This document shows positions 16,443 through 18,350 of a DNA stretch of 18,350 bases, piece after piece; position 1 is the first letter of the stretch; every line of letters begins with the position of its first letter. This DNA is from JALTDM01 sp964421355 (GTDB lineage Bacteria; Bacteroidota; Bacteroidia; Bacteroidales; JALTDM01), in the NCBI GenBank assembly GCA_964421355.1, contig CAYQWX010000037.1:1-18350 (forward strand), in the 5' to 3' direction. The notes beneath the pieces are model-generated. The model searched no databases and was not told the origin of the DNA. It saw only the letters and a list, made by a program, of their open reading frames with translations. A program made the translations under genes and the position numbers.

Positions 16443-18095
16443 TTAAAAATCATAATTTTCATTTGAATTAAAAGTAGCATCCACCTGCATACCCAATTTC
16501 ATATCTATTGCATAATATGAATAAAATTTAACAAGTTTTCTATGCTCAAAATCTGTAGTCCTCACATAAGCACGATAACGCACATATTTTGTTCCTTTAA
16601 GATTTTGTATTCTGTTTCTGTCAAATATTATATCTGTAGTCTTATGAGTTGGAGCTACCACTTTATAATTTGCATCCACTTGAGCAGAAGGTATCATCTC
16701 CATATCTTGCGAATTATGGAACAATGAATCAAGCACTTGATGCAAAGAATCATCAAAATACACTTGCACCCCAACTTTTGCAGGCATACCGTTATCAACA
16801 TTAAATCGGAATTTAATCCAATTTATCACATCTAACTTATCTACCGTATTGGGAAAATCATCTCCAACTTTGGAAGTATCTTCCAACACCAGATAATCTG
16901 CATATCCCCACAAAGGAAGTTCTACTCGCATATCCACATAAAAATGACTTGTATCCATAGCAAAATTGGTAGAGGTATAACCATTGGGATTTGATATCCC
17001 ATCAATTTTAAAGAACACATATTTAGGTGCATTGTTCACCAAATTTTGTATTTGTGGAAAATTGGTAGAATCTAACAATATATGAGTTTCTTTATCTTGC
17101 CCGAATTCACTTAACAAAGGATAATTAATATCTACATCTCCCAGTGGAAAAGGATAAGTATTAGAAGCATTATCTATAACAGAAAAAGTGGAGAAATCAT
17201 CAAAATTAAATTTCAGCGGCAATCCGTAAGAATTACTTACATCTATGTAAATACGCGGGTCTTCAAAAAACACCGTTCCTTGAAATGCATGGTCAAATAT
17301 TTCCAAATGCACAGTATCCTTGTTTATAGCAATAGTATCTTGTCCCAAATAACCAAACAAAGCATTATACTGTAAATCCTGAAAATCTATTTTGACCACA
17401 CAGCTATCTGTAGGTAACACGGGATTCCCTGAATTGTTAAGAACTAAATCATAAGATACGAATATTTTATTGGTATCAGTTCCGTTCAACCCTGTCAAAT
17501 CCATAGTATAACCGTCAAAATTACCAAATGATTCCGTTACATCATAATCACCTAAATCTGAATTAATATCAAAAGTTGCACTAAAAGGCTGTCCGCTACT
17601 ATTTGTAAGTGAAGGAAAAGTTACTACAAGTGTCCCCGTATGCTTAAAAGTAGATGAAACATGGATATTCATATTCATACTTTTTATAAAAATACTATCC
17701 AGCAACTGTCCTCCCGAAGACACAAAAGGATATGAAACCCAATTTTTTATAATATGATTAGGAGCAAAACCATTAGCATCCACATCATCTTTTGAAAAGA
17801 AATCTCCAATTGTCTGGTCTGGCAATGAAATAATGCTTGCTGCAGGAGTAGATACCACACGCTTTTGATATACCAAATACAAAAATCCCGTTTGATCTTC
17901 TTCAAACAATTCATTATAATCATAATCTTGCACAATGTCTCTTACTTTAATATGAGCTTTACCAACAGGAGCAACCACATTGGGATTCCATGTAATATCC
18001 GTATGTAAATGATCAAAATCAAAATAATTTTTCACACAACCGGAGATAAAAAATAACAATAAAACTATTACAAATAAAAACCTATACTTTTTCAT
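16443..18095 (-). CDS. Unrecognised 550-residue lipoprotein, operon partner of the DUF5723 protein
   Basis: I do not recognise this family. The N-terminus is a lipoprotein signal: a hydrophobic stretch (6-17) ends in the lipobox ISGC with C20 as the acylated cysteine. The mature part begins VKNYFDFDHLHTDITWNP. The remainder is predicted beta-rich, with many Asp-Ser-Thr turns and no cysteine cluster, enzyme motif or transmembrane segment visible. It contains repeated beta-sandwich-like stretches, for example around 135-265 and 385-530 (SMNMNIHVSSTFKHTGTLVV; HFYVDMRVELPLWG). A surface or periplasmic binding or scaffold role is a guess. The gene leads a two-gene unit with a DUF5723 barrel 21 bases downstream and has a good promoter upstream, so it is probably expressed as the first cistron. 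Confidence 0.75.
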   Translation of the reverse strand: MKKYRFLFVIVLLLFFISGCVKNYFDFDHLHTDITWNPNVVAPVGKAHIKVRDIVQDYDYNELFEEDQTGFLYLVYQKRVVSTPAASIISLPDQTIGDFFSKDDVDANGFAPNHIIKNWVSYPFVSSGGQLLDSIFIKSMNMNIHVSSTFKHTGTLVVTFPSLTNSSGQPFSATFDINSDLGDYDVTESFGNFDGYTMDLTGLNGTDTNKIFVSYDLVLNNSGNPVLPTDSCVVKIDFQDLQYNALFGYLGQDTIAINKDTVHLEIFDHAFQGTVFFEDPRIYIDVSNSYGLPLKFNFDDFSTFSVIDNASNTYPFPLGDVDINYPLLSEFGQDKETHILLDSTNFPQIQNLVNNAPKYVFFKIDGISNPNGYTSTNFAMDTSHFYVDMRVELPLWGYADYLVLEDTSKVGDDFPNTVDKLDVINWIKFRFNVDNGMPAKVGVQVYFDDSLHQVLDSLFHNSQDMEMIPSAQVDANYKVVAPTHKTTDIIFDRNRIQNLKGTKYVRYRAYVRTTDFEHRKLVKFYSYYAIDMKLGMQVDATFNSNENYDF

Positions 18096-18119
18096 AACAT
18101 ATTTTTCTTTTTAAGACTA

Positions 18120-18147
18120 CAAAAGTAATATAAAGGTTCCAAACCAA
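18120..18147 (-). promoter_or_regulatory. Predicted promoter of the lipoprotein-DUF5723 operon
   Basis: On the minus strand, TTG (18145-18147) is followed after 17 bases by TACTTTTG (18120-18127), matching TAnnTTTG. The start codon is at 18095, giving a leader of about 20 bases. Confidence 0.65.
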
Positions 18148-18233
18148 TAACAAAAAAGTAATTAGTATCCCATAAAAACATGTAAATATCATCTGGATAA
18201 TAGACAAGTAGCAAAAAGTCAAGACTGCAAATA

Positions 18234-18350
18234 AATTCCTTGTTTTTGATAATGTTTCGCTACGCAGGATAAAAGAACTCGCACCTTTTACAAGATGCTC
18301 AAACAGCTTTTATCCTTATTGCTCCGCTCAACATAAAAACTTACGGAATT
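18234..18350. repeat. Long imperfect palindrome at the right edge, probable interspersed element
   Basis: Nested inverted matches occupy the last 117 bases. AATTCC (18234-18239) pairs with GGAATT (18345-18350), GTTTTT (18242-18247) with AAAAAC (18335-18340), ATGTT (18252-18256) with AACAT (18330-18334), and AGGATAAAAG (18266-18275) with CTTTTATCCT (18307-18316). The apex holds a small hairpin in which GCA and CTT pair with AAG and TGC. No ORF is visible. The block at 18096-18233 carries only the promoter described and otherwise nothing I can name. The window cuts off at the outer end of the right arm, so the element may extend further. A repeat-family origin is inference. Confidence 0.6.

Noticed and set aside
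1..18350. CRISPR array, insertion sequence, phage or toxin-antitoxin genes
   Set aside because: No regularly spaced direct repeats, transposase, integrase or small toxin/antitoxin pair was seen on either strand.

Overview
The window reads as an AT-rich genome fragment from an anaerobic member of the Bacteroidota. Four things point there: a C-terminal type IX secretion (T9SS) sorting domain on a secreted nuclease, a beta-propeller/OmpA envelope protein and a DUF5723-type outer-membrane protein, promoters of the Bacteroidota TTG / TAnnTTTG type, and weak or absent Shine-Dalgarno sequences. The [FeFe]-hydrogenase maturase HydG and a rubrerythrin indicate anaerobic, hydrogen-linked metabolism. 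No species is assigned.

Left part (1-4958). The tail of a probable Mur ligase leaves the window at the left edge. After a 273-bp stretch with no convincing gene or promoter comes a two-gene plus-strand unit, a TM1266-type regulator and hydG. HydE, HydF and the hydrogenase itself are not in view. hydG converges on rubrerythrin across a shared hairpin terminator. Further minus-strand genes follow: a TauE/SafE-type permease and a U32-family protein of the tRNA/rRNA-hydroxylation type.

Middle (4951-10515). A compact type II restriction-modification pair, methyltransferase then PD-(D/E)XK endonuclease, sits between the U32 gene and a protein-quality-control block on the same strand: clpX, clpP, tig and tRNA-Leu(UAG). 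The endonuclease gene overlaps the U32 start by 8 bases. clpX appears broken by ten Ns, but the two flanks share a 4-base overlap. Collapsing it restores an intact 408-residue ClpX, so this is an assembly seam rather than a mutation. tig and the tRNA each have a hairpin terminator.

Right part (10524-18350). The tRNA and a 705-residue discoidin-like/beta-propeller/CNA-like/OmpA protein are divergent, and their predicted promoters interleave. Next come a DUF3108 protein (plus strand), then on the minus strand a T9SS-secreted endonuclease/exonuclease/phosphatase-family enzyme, a DUF5723 outer-membrane protein and an unrecognised 550-residue lipoprotein. The lipoprotein and DUF5723 genes look like a two-gene operon with a good promoter. 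The window ends in a long imperfect palindrome of about 117 bases that looks like an interspersed repeat.

I did not find an obvious new multi-gene system. The best leads are the DUF5723/lipoprotein pair, the discoidin-like OmpA protein, the restriction-modification insertion and the terminal palindrome. All calls come from reading the sequence; no database search was run.
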